Shown here: positions 35,087 through 43,328 of the stretch, piece by piece
Position numbering within the stretch: position 1 is the first letter of the stretch
Layout: each line of letters begins with the position of its first letter
From: Rhodanobacter denitrificans
Lineage (GTDB): Bacteria > Pseudomonadota > Gammaproteobacteria > Xanthomonadales > Rhodanobacteraceae
Direction: 5' to 3'
Length of the DNA: 64,000 nucleotides
NCBI GenBank assembly: GCA_003241385.1
Contig: QFPO01000004.1
Coordinates: forward strand, 124,001-188,000
Notes under the pieces: model-generated
What the model was told of the DNA's origin: nothing
Database searches by the model: none
The model's input: the letters and a program-made list of their open reading frames with translations, nothing else
Made by a program: the position numbers and the translations under genes

Positions 35087-36436
35087 TCACGGCACGCACG
35101 CCGCATCGTCCGGCTCGAATCCGGAGCGGTGCAGATTGAGCGGGCGCGCATAGGCCTGCGCGAAAATGCCGGAGTCGACGCCCTGGCCGGCACCGGTCCA
35201 GGCGACCACGATCTCGCCGCCACGCGCGACCGCGACGGCCGGCTGCGCCTGCGCCCCGGCCGTCGTCGTGTTGACGCGAAGTTCCGGTCCGTGCGGCGTG
35301 CCGTAGGCGTCGAAGCGGCGCAGGAACACGCCGGTGTCGTCGCCATCTCCGGCGCCGTTCCAGGTGACGACGAAGCCGCCGTCGGGCATCGTCGCGACGC
35401 TCGGATTGACCTGGTTGCCGGCGGTCGTCGTATTGACCGCGATCTCGCCGCCGAGCGGCGCGCCGCCGGCCGCGTAGCGCCGCGCGAACACGCCCCAGTC
35501 GTCGCCTGGCCCATTGCCCTGCCAGACGACGACGCTGCGCCCGTCCGGCCGCATCGCCACGTCCGGCTGCAGCTGCGTGCCTGACGTGGTCTCGTTGACG
35601 CGCGTTTCCGCACCGAGCGCGATGCCGGCCGCATCGAACATGCGCACGAAGACGCCCTGCTCGTCGCCCGGCCCGTTGCCGCGCCAGACCACGGCATAAC
35701 GGAACGCGCTGCCGCCGACGCGCGGTTGGAACTGGCCGTTGACGGTGACCGTATTGACCAGCGAGACCACCTCCGACGGCGTGCCGGCAGCGCCGAACAG
35801 GCGCTGGAAGCTGCCGTTGGTGTCGCCCTCGCCGGCACCCGACCAGACGATCACGGTATTGTCGTTGGCGGTGGTCGCGATGGCCGGATCGGCCTGCTCG
35901 CCGTCGTGCTGGATCGGCACCGGCACGTAGTCGGTCAGCGGATCACCGTCGCGATCGTAGCGGCGCGTCATGATCGTGTCGCGCCAGGTCCACTGGCTGG
36001 CGCCGGTCTGTTCCCAGAAGTTGCCGGACCAGGCGACCTGCACCGCGTCACCGGCGAGCGCGCGCAGTTCGGGCCTGTTCCGGTTGAGCATGACCCGCCC
36101 TTCGATCGACTCGAGCAGCTCGCGTTCGCCGGCCAACGGCGCAGCGTCGGCCGCCAGTCGGCGCATGACGACCTGTCCGTTGCCGGAATTGGCGCGCCAC
36201 CAGGCCGCGACGACGCCACCGCCCGGCGTGGCCGCCACGCTCGGCAGACCGTTCTGCGCATCGGCCAGCTCGCTGATCAGCCGCTCGCCACCGTGCGGCA
36301 CCGGTCTGCCGGGGTGGCACGGGTCGACGGTACCGGCCACGGCGACGGCGGCCAGCGGCGCGAGCAACACGATCAGCACGCCCCTGGAGGAGACGCGGCG
36401 ACCAAGCGGAACGGACATCGGACGGCTGGCGAACAT
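35087..36436 (-). CDS. secreted repeat protein with SGFEPDD end
   Basis: Protein of 449 aa with a signal peptide (SRGVLIVLLAPLAAVAVAG). It contains about seven repeats of some 50 residues. Consensus pieces are QxxPSVAxxPDG, VVxWxGxGxGDxxGVFxRxFDAxG and xLRVNTTTAG. The pattern suggests propeller blades of a surface protein. Near the C-terminus LHRSGFEPDDAACVP retains part of the GFE tail motif but lacks the preceding phenylalanine pattern. An internal ATG at 36418 is an alternative start. Function unknown. Confidence 0.8.
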   Translation of the reverse strand: MFASRPMSVPLGRRVSSRGVLIVLLAPLAAVAVAGTVDPCHPGRPVPHGGERLISELADAQNGLPSVAATPGGGVVAAWWRANSGNGQVVMRRLAADAAPLAGERELLESIEGRVMLNRNRPELRALAGDAVQVAWSGNFWEQTGASQWTWRDTIMTRRYDRDGDPLTDYVPVPIQHDGEQADPAIATTANDNTVIVWSGAGEGDTNGSFQRLFGAAGTPSEVVSLVNTVTVNGQFQPRVGGSAFRYAVVWRGNGPGDEQGVFVRMFDAAGIALGAETRVNETTSGTQLQPDVAMRPDGRSVVVWQGNGPGDDWGVFARRYAAGGAPLGGEIAVNTTTAGNQVNPSVATMPDGGFVVTWNGAGDGDDTGVFLRRFDAYGTPHGPELRVNTTTAGAQAQPAVAVARGGEIVVAWTGAGQGVDSGIFAQAYARPLNLHRSGFEPDDAACVP

Positions 36437-36493
36437 CGGACGGCTCCGGACGAGGGGAACCTCCGTATCTGCGCAAGAAGCCGCGCGACCGGC

Positions 36494-37102
36494 TCAGCCG
36501 GCGCCGTTCGACTCTTCCAGAACGTCCTCGTAGCCACCGACCAGACCGTCGGCCAGCTGCGAGAGCGCACGCATGCGCGAGATCAGCCGGCGCGCCACGT
36601 CCTGGCCGTTCGTGAGCTCGTCGCGGAACGGCAGCGCCGCGATCGCATCGACGGCGGCGTTCTGCGCGTGCATGTAGCTGGCCTGCAGTTCGTAGACCTG
36701 GGCGACGCGCGTCATCCAGTCGAAGTCGAATCCCTGCGCCGCCTGTGTGGTCAGCGCGGCCTGCCAGGCCGCCTGCGAGAGCAGCGACAGACCGAGGTTC
36801 ACCTTGACTTCGCGGTCGGCGTCCGGCGGCCGCTCGAGCACGGCGGTCAGATCCGCCACGATCTGGTGCAGTCGCGGCTGCGCGGTCAGGAGCTCGCGGT
36901 GGTTCTGCGCGAGTTCGGCCATGATCGCCTTGCGCGCGGTGGCCGTGCGTTCGACTTCCTGGCGATGGTCGTACCAGTCGTTGGCGGCCAGGGCGAGCAG
37001 CAGGGCGAGCACGACCGACGCCGCCTCGATCAGGATCTCCGGCAGCTTCTCGCGCAGACGGGTCCGCAATCCGGGCGGCGCGACGATGGACGGTTCGCTC
37101 AT
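36494..37102 (-). CDS. small single-pass membrane protein
   Basis: Protein of 202 aa. A short cytoplasmic N-terminus is followed by one membrane helix (about 25-42, IEAASVVLALLLALAAN), then NDWYDHRQEVERTATARKAI and a long helical, probably periplasmic domain. The layout recalls DUF6090-type proteins, but the match is only general. It lies between a secreted repeat gene and the AmpR-like regulator, all on the minus strand. Function unknown. Confidence 0.7.
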   Translation of the reverse strand: MSEPSIVAPPGLRTRLREKLPEILIEAASVVLALLLALAANDWYDHRQEVERTATARKAIMAELAQNHRELLTAQPRLHQIVADLTAVLERPPDADREVKVNLGLSLLSQAAWQAALTTQAAQGFDFDWMTRVAQVYELQASYMHAQNAAVDAIAALPFRDELTNGQDVARRLISRMRALSQLADGLVGGYEDVLEESNGAG

Positions 37103-37160
37103 GGTGCGATGCTCGCTCGAGGAGGCTGCCGCCCGATGACGTCAGCCGACGGCATGCATG

Positions 37161-38036
37161 TTACGGCGCGATCGCAGCGGCCGTCGCCAGCCAGTCCCGG
37201 AACACGCGCAGCGCCGGCGTCGGCGCGCGCGAGCGCAAATGGGTCAGCCAGTAGCGGCCGGCGTCGACGCAGACCGCGAACGGCTGCACCAGGCGACCGC
37301 GCGCCAGATCCTGCGCGAACATCCGCACCGGCAGCAGTCCGACGCCGGCGCCGTCCGCGGCGGCATTGGCGATCGCCAGCGAGGAGTCGAACACCGGACC
37401 GCGCGCCGGCACCGGCGCGGCACCGGCCGCGGTGAACCAGCGCGTCCACTCGTCGCGGCGGTACGAACGCAGCAGCGTCGCGGCGGCCAGATCGCGCGGA
37501 TGGCTCAGCCGATGCGCGAGCGAGGGCGCGCACAGTGGCGTCAGCCCGGACTCGGCGATCGGGGTCGCCTCGACCCCCGGCCAGTCGCCGTCGCCGAAGC
37601 GGATCGCGCAGTCCAGGCCCTCGGCGGCCAGATCGACGCGGTTGTTGTGCGTCAGCACGCGCAGGTCCACCTGCGGATGCGCCGCCTGGAACTGCGGCAG
37701 CCGCGGCAGCAGCCAGCCGTTGGCGAAGGTGCCGACGACGCCGACGCTGAGCACCTCGCGCACGTGCCTGCCGCCGACGCGGTCGAGCACCGCGGCGATG
37801 CGGTCGAACGCCTCGTTGAGCACCGGATACAGCGCGGCGCCTTCGTCGGTCAGCGCGACGCCGCGCGGCAGACGGCGGAACAGCGTCAGGCCCAGCCGCG
37901 CCTCCAGCGCCTTGATCTGATGACTGAGCGCGGCCTGGCTGACGCACAGCTCGACCGCGGCGCGCGTGAAATTGAGATGGCGGGCGGACGCCTCGAACGC
38001 ACGCAGGGCGTTCAACGGGAGCTGCGGTCGGATCAT
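37161..38036 (-). CDS. AmpR/GcvA-type LysR regulator of beta-lactamase
   Basis: LysR family protein of 291 aa. The N-terminal winged helix is AmpR/GcvA-like (LPLNALRAFEASARHLNFTR, then VSQAALSHQIKALEARLGL). The effector domain contains HNNRVDLAAEGLDCAIRFGDG, as in the same branch. It is divergent from a class A beta-lactamase gene 98 bp away, the standard ampR-bla arrangement (as for L2, PenA and CumA). In such systems the regulator senses cell-wall muropeptides and activates the lactamase gene. The induction here is inferred. Confidence 0.88.
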   Translation of the reverse strand: MIRPQLPLNALRAFEASARHLNFTRAAVELCVSQAALSHQIKALEARLGLTLFRRLPRGVALTDEGAALYPVLNEAFDRIAAVLDRVGGRHVREVLSVGVVGTFANGWLLPRLPQFQAAHPQVDLRVLTHNNRVDLAAEGLDCAIRFGDGDWPGVEATPIAESGLTPLCAPSLAHRLSHPRDLAAATLLRSYRRDEWTRWFTAAGAAPVPARGPVFDSSLAIANAAADGAGVGLLPVRMFAQDLARGRLVQPFAVCVDAGRYWLTHLRSRAPTPALRVFRDWLATAAAIAP

Positions 38037-38134
38037 GTCCCGACATTAGCTGCGTGCATGACTGCGATCAAATCTTCGCGTTGGTGGCCGCGCTCGCCGC
38101 GCGAAATACTCGCCGCACACCACGAGGATTCACC
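38037..38134. promoter_or_regulatory. AmpR-bla divergent operator region
   Basis: The 98 bp between the regulator and the beta-lactamase should hold both promoters. A LysR-type T-N11-A site is visible (T at 38046, A at 38058) within ATTAGCTGCGTGCAT. No clear -35/-10 pair could be fixed. Confidence 0.4.
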
Positions 38135-39016
38135 ATGACCGATCGACGCCAGTTCCTGCATCTTCTGGGCGGCAGCCTGCTGCTCGCCGTCGCCGCGCCG
38201 GCCCGCGCTGCGCCTGCATCCTCGCCGCTGGCACTGCCGCGCGAGCGCCTGCGCGAACTGGAGCGCGCCGACGGCGGCCGGCTCGGCGTGGCCGTACTCG
38301 ACACGGCCAGCGGCCGGTTCGCCGGGTGGCGTGAGGACGAGCGCTACCCGATGTGCAGCACGTTCAAATTTCTATTGGCGGGCGCGGTCCTTGCGCGCGT
38401 CGATCGCGGCGAGTTCGGCCTGGACCGGCGCATCCCGATCAGCCGCGACGACCTGATCGCACATTCGCCGGTCACCGAGCGCCATGTCGGGCCCGCCGGC
38501 CTCACGGTCGCCCAGCTGTGCGAAGCGACGATGACGCAGAGCGACAACGCCGCGGCCAATCTGCTGCTGCCGCTGGTCGGCGAACCGGCCGGACTGACCG
38601 CTGTGCTGCGCAGCTGGGGCGACGCGACGACACGTCTGGATCGCCCCGAGCCGCATCTGAACGACGTGCCGCCCGGTGACACGCGTGACACCACGACACC
38701 ACGCGCGATGACCGAGCATCTGCGCCATCTCGTGCTCGGCAATACGCTGACGCCGGCCTCGCGCACGCAGCTGACGGCCTGGCTGGTCGCCAACCGGACC
38801 GGTGACCATCGCCTGCGCGCCGGCCTGCCGAAGGACTGGCGCGTCGGCGACAAGACCGGCTCCGGTCCCGGCACGACCAACGACGTCGCCGTGCTCTGGC
38901 CGCCCGGTCGCGCGCCGCTGCTGGTCGCGGCCTATCTGACCGGATCGCCGCAGGCCGACGATCGGCGCAACGCGACACTGGCGGCGGTCGCGCGGGAGAT
39001 CGCTGCGGCGATCTGA
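38135..39016 (+). CDS. class A beta-lactamase, CTX-M-like active-site signature
   Basis: Protein of 293 aa with a twin-arginine-type signal (DRRQFLHLLGG, cleavage after ARA). Active-site motifs are complete: STFK (S75, K78), SDN (136-138), PEPHLN with the general base E172, and KTG (240-242). The residue before the nucleophile is Cys, and the KTG motif continues as SG then TTND, so positions corresponding to Ambler 69/237/238 are Cys/Ser/Gly, as in CTX-M enzymes. The Cys238 of KPC-type carbapenemases is absent. The substrate range is not known. The divergent AmpR-like gene suggests inducible expression. Confidence 0.93.
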   Translation: MTDRRQFLHLLGGSLLLAVAAPARAAPASSPLALPRERLRELERADGGRLGVAVLDTASGRFAGWREDERYPMCSTFKFLLAGAVLARVDRGEFGLDRRIPISRDDLIAHSPVTERHVGPAGLTVAQLCEATMTQSDNAAANLLLPLVGEPAGLTAVLRSWGDATTRLDRPEPHLNDVPPGDTRDTTTPRAMTEHLRHLVLGNTLTPASRTQLTAWLVANRTGDHRLRAGLPKDWRVGDKTGSGPGTTNDVAVLWPPGRAPLLVAAYLTGSPQADDRRNATLAAVAREIAAAI

Positions 39017-39200
39017 GCGCTCGCCGGCCGACGCCCGTCGCCCCGATCGCGCGGCCGCCTCCGAAAAGCCCTGCCCCGGCAAGAACGCGGCCCGGCTCAG
39101 GCCGCTTCCGGCAGAGAGGATCGCAGCGCCGATGCCGATGTGGCACCGTGCCGGCTGCGGCTGCCGCATGCCGCCTCGTCGATGCGCAGGGGTGAGCCTC

Positions 39201-41012
39201 ATGTCCACGGATGCCGTACCCGGTCGCGCCGAGCGACGCTTCATCGTGCTGGTGTCGCTGCTGCAGGGTGTCGCGCTGTATCTGATGCATCGGGCCGAGG
39301 CGCACGGCATATGGCCGCTCTCGCTGCTCGCCGTGCGCGTGTATGGATACACGCTGGTGCTGGCGGTACCGGCCGCGATGACGCTGTCGGTGTCGTGCTT
39401 GCGCGACCGGCGCTTCTGGCAGCATGCGATCGGCCTGACGGCGGTGCTGGTCGTGCCGGCGAGCTGGGCGGCCTGGAGCGCGACCGGCGCGCCGGGTCTG
39501 GACACGGGCGAGGTACTCGGCCCGTACGGTGTCTCGATCGCGCTGGCGGTGTTCCTCGCGCTGCCGTATCTGCAGTGCCGTCTCACTCACGGGCGCTGGT
39601 GTGCACCGTACGCGGACCTGTTCGAGCACGTCTGGCAGAACGGTCTGACGCTCGCGGTCGCCGGTCTGTTCACCGGCATCGGCTGGCTGCTGCTGCACCT
39701 GTGGGCGTCTCTGTTCGCGCTGATCGAGATCACGTTCTTCCGCGAGCTGTTCCGCAGCGATCCGTTCGCGTACCTCGCCACCGGCACGCTGGCCGGCCTC
39801 GGCATTCTGATCGGCCGCACCCAGCAGCGGGCGATCCGGGTCGTGCGGCAGGTCGTGCCGGCGATCGCGACCGGCCTGCTGCCGCTGATCGCGTCCGTCG
39901 CGGTGCTGTTCGTGCTGATGCTGCCGTTCACCGGCCTCGACGCGCTGTGGGAGACGCGCTCGGCGACGTTCATCCTGATGAGCGTGATCGCGGTGAGCCT
40001 GCTGGGCGTCAACGCGATCTGGCAGGACGGCACGCTGCCGCCGTCGTATCCGCGCTGGCTGCGCCACGTGATCGCGACCGGTGTGCTGACGCTGCCGGTC
40101 TACGGCGTGATCGGGCTGCATGCCTTGAGTCTGCGCATCGGCCAGTACGGCTGGACCAGCGAGCGCGTGTTCGCGGTGTCGATCTGCGCGCTGCTGACGA
40201 TCGCGGCGTTCGCGTACGCGATCGGCGTGCTGCGCCCGCGCGGCGCGTGGCTCGCGCTGCTGCCGCGCATCAACATCGCGCTGTCGCTGCTGGCGATCGG
40301 CGTGATCGCGGCGCTCAATTCGCCGCTGCTCGATCCGCATCGCATCGGCGCCGGCGACCAGCTTCGGCGCTGGCAGAACGGGCGGACCGATGCCGAGCAT
40401 CTGGACCTGCACGATCTGCGTTACGACAGCGGCCGAATCGGCTATCGGGCGCTGCAGGCGCTGCAGTCCGATGCGCGCGTCATCGCCGATACGGCACTGG
40501 CCGAATCGGTACAGCGCCTGCTCGAACGGGAGAACGCGCCGGACCGGCAAGCCGATCCACGAAGGCCACGTCAGCGCCTGACGAGCGTCGAGGCGCTGGC
40601 CTCGCGGATCGTTCCGGCGCGAGGTTCCCAACCGCCGGAGCAGGCGCTTCTGCGAGCGCTGCTCGCCGATTCGGACGCATTCGGCGACTGCAACTTCGCG
40701 GACTCGGACTGCATCACGATCGACCGCGATCTCGACGGCGACGGCCGCGAGGAGGTGCTGCTGTGCGACCTGGACATGCAGATCACGGCCTCGTGTTCGC
40801 TATGGGCGCGGTCGGTCCCGGGTCGCTGGGAGCGTGCGGCCAGCTTGAACTGGCACGTCGGCGACGAGGCGCAGCGCGCGGCACTGGCGCTGCGCAACGG
40901 ACGGATCGGGATCATGCCGCGGCGCTGGCCGGACCTGATCATCGAGGATCGCGTCGTCACGCCGAGCGCGCTTCCCATGCTGCCGTCCGAAGACGCATCG
41001 CACGCGGAATAG
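39201..41012 (+). CDS. DUF4153 domain membrane protein
   Basis: Protein of 603 aa. The first about 370 residues contain roughly eleven membrane helices, as in DUF4153 proteins. The C-terminal soluble part (about 380-603) includes DRDLDGDGREEVLLC, which looks like an FG-GAP/calcium-type loop, and is unusual for a simple transporter. The ATG at 39201 follows AGGGGTG. It is a stand-alone gene. Function of the family is unknown. Confidence 0.82.
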   Translation: MSTDAVPGRAERRFIVLVSLLQGVALYLMHRAEAHGIWPLSLLAVRVYGYTLVLAVPAAMTLSVSCLRDRRFWQHAIGLTAVLVVPASWAAWSATGAPGLDTGEVLGPYGVSIALAVFLALPYLQCRLTHGRWCAPYADLFEHVWQNGLTLAVAGLFTGIGWLLLHLWASLFALIEITFFRELFRSDPFAYLATGTLAGLGILIGRTQQRAIRVVRQVVPAIATGLLPLIASVAVLFVLMLPFTGLDALWETRSATFILMSVIAVSLLGVNAIWQDGTLPPSYPRWLRHVIATGVLTLPVYGVIGLHALSLRIGQYGWTSERVFAVSICALLTIAAFAYAIGVLRPRGAWLALLPRINIALSLLAIGVIAALNSPLLDPHRIGAGDQLRRWQNGRTDAEHLDLHDLRYDSGRIGYRALQALQSDARVIADTALAESVQRLLERENAPDRQADPRRPRQRLTSVEALASRIVPARGSQPPEQALLRALLADSDAFGDCNFADSDCITIDRDLDGDGREEVLLCDLDMQITASCSLWARSVPGRWERAASLNWHVGDEAQRAALALRNGRIGIMPRRWPDLIIEDRVVTPSALPMLPSEDASHAE

Positions 41013-41103
41013 CGCGCGCGGCGCTGCCGATCGATCGCGTCGTGAAGGCCGCAAGCGGCGATGGCGACCGACGCACGCCGTGCATGGCCAGGTCCGTGCG
41101 AGG

Positions 41104-41462
41104 ATGGCGATCCTTCCGCACGGAGCCCTTCGCACGCCCGATTCGCCTCTCGCCCGCCGCCGCTCGCAGCGCCGCCGTATCCGCTGGACCGCGCTGCTCG
41201 CCGGCCTGCTGCCGCTGACCTGCGCGACCGCGAAGGACGCGCGCAGCACGATCGCTCTGCCCGGCGAGCTCGCATTCCCCGAAGCGATCACGTCGACCGC
41301 GGACGGCACGCTCTACGTCAGCAGCCTCGGCAACGGCGGCATCTTCCGCGTGCGGCCCGGCGAGACGAAGGCGACCGAATGATTGCGCCGGACGTCGCGA
41401 GTCGAGGTCGATGTTTTCTCAAGAGGCTGGACAATGGCATGGAGGTATGTCTGGAAATGTAA
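41104..41462 (+). pseudogene. truncated SMP-30/gluconolactonase-like fragment
   Basis: The readable part encodes 92 residues: a signal-like N-terminus (TALLAGLLPLTC), then LPGELAFPEAITSTADGTLY and VSSLGNGGIFRVRPGE. This is the first blade of an SMP-30-type propeller that normally runs to about 300 residues. It stops at TGA (41380-41382). Reading through the stop gives IAPDVASRG, which looks like the family's next segment, and then the similarity ends, with a stop at 41460-41462. The gene therefore seems to carry a nonsense mutation and a lost 3' part. It marks the edge of the cassette at 41.5-46.8 kb. Confidence 0.6.
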
Positions 41463-41539
41463 GGGAGTTCCGATCACGCTCAGGTGCAGCTGGCGATCGA
41501 ACTGCCGGCCTATGCGCGTCTCCTTGCGTACCGCACGGC

Positions 41540-42316
41540 TCATCGCTCATCGGCAGGCCTGAGCGGGTAGAACGCGCGGCATTCGATGCCCAAAGGACCG
41601 TCGGCCAGTGTGTGGCCGGAGCAGCAATCGAGACCATCGCGCCCGACGAACGTGCCGGTGCGGCAGGCACCCGGCAGCAGCTTGCGCCACCTCGTGCCTC
41701 TGCTATTGGGGCCGCCGGTCGCGACCTTCTCGTAAGCGCAATTCAGTGAACGTTGCTCAGCGGGCGTCCGCTCCCGGTTGTATGCGACCTCACCATCGGC
41801 GATGCACCTGTCGTACTCGAGGCGATCTTTCGCGTAGCGGTCTTCCGCGTCTCGCATCTTGTCCTTGCACGCGGAGTCTTCCGGCTCGGCGATGCAGTTG
41901 ATTCTGCCCTCCAACCCTGCCGCTGCCCGCTTCAACTCGCCACACTTGGCATCCAATGCAGGTTGAGCCGGGGTCGCCGCGCACACCTCGTCGTAGAACG
42001 CAGGTGTGAAATCGAATGTCTTGGGTGCCGGCCCGCCACCGCGATACCGCACCTGCAGACATTGTTTTCCGCCACTCTCGATACAGATGCGGCAGACGGA
42101 CCCCGTCTCGCATTTCGAGAACGGCGCTGCTGGGGTCTCGGGCGCGTGTGCGAACTCGGTGCCGTTGAGCGTCTTGTGAAAGACGACGTGCGCGTCACAG
42201 TCACCCGGACATGACAGCCCGTCGTCGTAAAGTGTCAGGCGAATCGTCTCGGCCTGGATGCACTGACACGCGAGCACCGTGCCGAGAATGAGAAGAAGCG
42301 TCTTCGGAGTCTTCAT
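41540..42316 (-). CDS. Cys-rich secreted protein, last gene of patatin cassette
   Basis: Protein of 258 aa with a signal peptide (KTPKTLLLILGTVLACQC). VLAC could be a lipobox, so it may be a lipoprotein. The mature part holds sixteen cysteines, including SCPGDCD, CRIC and DCC, and should be disulfide-rich. A helical charged stretch lies near 150-195. No family recognised. It is the fourth and last gene of a minus-strand series, 56 bp behind the peptidase gene. Confidence 0.68.
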   Translation of the reverse strand: MKTPKTLLLILGTVLACQCIQAETIRLTLYDDGLSCPGDCDAHVVFHKTLNGTEFAHAPETPAAPFSKCETGSVCRICIESGGKQCLQVRYRGGGPAPKTFDFTPAFYDEVCAATPAQPALDAKCGELKRAAAGLEGRINCIAEPEDSACKDKMRDAEDRYAKDRLEYDRCIADGEVAYNRERTPAEQRSLNCAYEKVATGGPNSRGTRWRKLLPGACRTGTFVGRDGLDCCSGHTLADGPLGIECRAFYPLRPADER

Positions 42317-42372
42317 GTCTCTGCCCTCTGCTGTGCTGCGGAGCGGCGTCAGATTCGGAGTTGCCGCCGCCT

Positions 42373-42870
42373 CTACTGCTCGATCTCCAGATGGAACGCA
42401 GGGTCGCCGTGGGCCGGCGCGAGGTACTTGGAGAGTCGACCTGCCTGCAGGGCTCGCTCGAGCGCATTGAGGAATCTGCGCTGGCTGGCGATCGATGAAG
42501 GCGCGATGTCGACGACGTTGAGCTTGGACGCGTCGGCACAATGCTTGCTGACCTTGCCGGGCCCGATCGCGAGGATTCTCTGCTCCATGGCGTCGATGAT
42601 GGTCTGCCGCCCCGCTCCGGTCGGCTTCAAGCGCTGGTACTCGGCGATCACCTGACGGCCCGGCGCGGCGTAGAGCTTCAGCTGCTCATCCACGCCCACC
42701 TTCTCGAGGTTGTTGTACATCGCACGCGCCTGTGCGGCCGGCGTGCGTACGGTGCTGGTGATCACGCAGGAAGGCAGCTCTGCGTCGATGAGAATGGCGC
42801 GAATGACATCGCGGGAGTGCTCGCTGACGACGCTGGCGTCGGCGCTGGGCAGGAACTTGAGTGCAGCCAT
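42373..42870 (-). CDS. M15-like D-Ala-D-Ala peptidase domain protein
   Basis: Protein of 165 aa without a signal peptide. Its motifs fit a peptidase M15-type zinc site: SKHCADASKLNVVDIAP gives H110 and D121, FHLEI near the end gives H160, and STVRTPAAQA supplies the conserved arginine R42. These enzymes cleave peptidoglycan stem peptides. The protein is small, like phage endolysin-type M15 domains. It would act in the cytoplasm unless exported by another route. Spacing between H110 and D121 is a little longer than usual, so activity is not certain. Confidence 0.65.
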   Translation of the reverse strand: MAALKFLPSADASVVSEHSRDVIRAILIDAELPSCVITSTVRTPAAQARAMYNNLEKVGVDEQLKLYAAPGRQVIAEYQRLKPTGAGRQTIIDAMEQRILAIGPGKVSKHCADASKLNVVDIAPSSIASQRRFLNALERALQAGRLSKYLAPAHGDPAFHLEIEQ

Positions 42871-42929
42871 TGCTTGATCTCCTGGAAGAGTCGTTACGGG
42901 GCTTCATCACCACGCAGCAGCGACTTGTT

Positions 42930-43283
42930 TCAAACCCGAATCCACAGCACCACGCCACCGGACACGAGCGCGGCTGCCACGCATAGCACCACTAGGCAGC
43001 CTGATCCGTCCGCTGGCTTCACTTTGGAAGGCCTTCCCGCGGCCGGCTGCGAGGCACGCGTCGTCAACCAGAGCGCATGACAGGCGTCGCAGAAGAACCT
43101 CGACTGGCCACGGCGAGCGACGTCGATGGTGCGCGACGTGTGAAGGGCCTGAGTCCCGCAGCGTGCACAGCGAAAGACTTTGCTTGCAGGCGAGGCCTCG
43201 GCCGACGTTCGGGCCGCCATGCGCCACACGAGCAGCGCCAGGACCAGCAGGACCGCGACGACCACGACAGCCTCGCTCTCCAT
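42930..43283 (-). CDS. zinc-ribbon membrane protein
   Basis: Protein of 117 aa with a membrane helix at each end (about 4-20 and 97-115). A loop between them contains two CxxC pairs (C39/C42 and C65/C68), which should bind one zinc. The layout is that of a small membrane-anchored zinc ribbon. It sits 45 bp after the patatin gene and 59 bp before the peptidase gene, and is probably in the same operon. Function unknown. Confidence 0.65.
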   Translation of the reverse strand: MESEAVVVVAVLLVLALLVWRMAARTSAEASPASKVFRCARCGTQALHTSRTIDVARRGQSRFFCDACHALWLTTRASQPAAGRPSKVKPADGSGCLVVLCVAAALVSGGVVLWIRV

Positions 43284-43328
43284 CCGACCTCTCCGTTCAC
43301 GCCGTGCGCGGCTGTGCCGATCTGCCCG

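Noticed and set aside
38135..39016. KPC/NMC-type carbapenemase
   Set aside because: The Cys before the catalytic Ser is present, but the partner Cys after KTG is replaced by Gly, so the typical disulfide cannot form.
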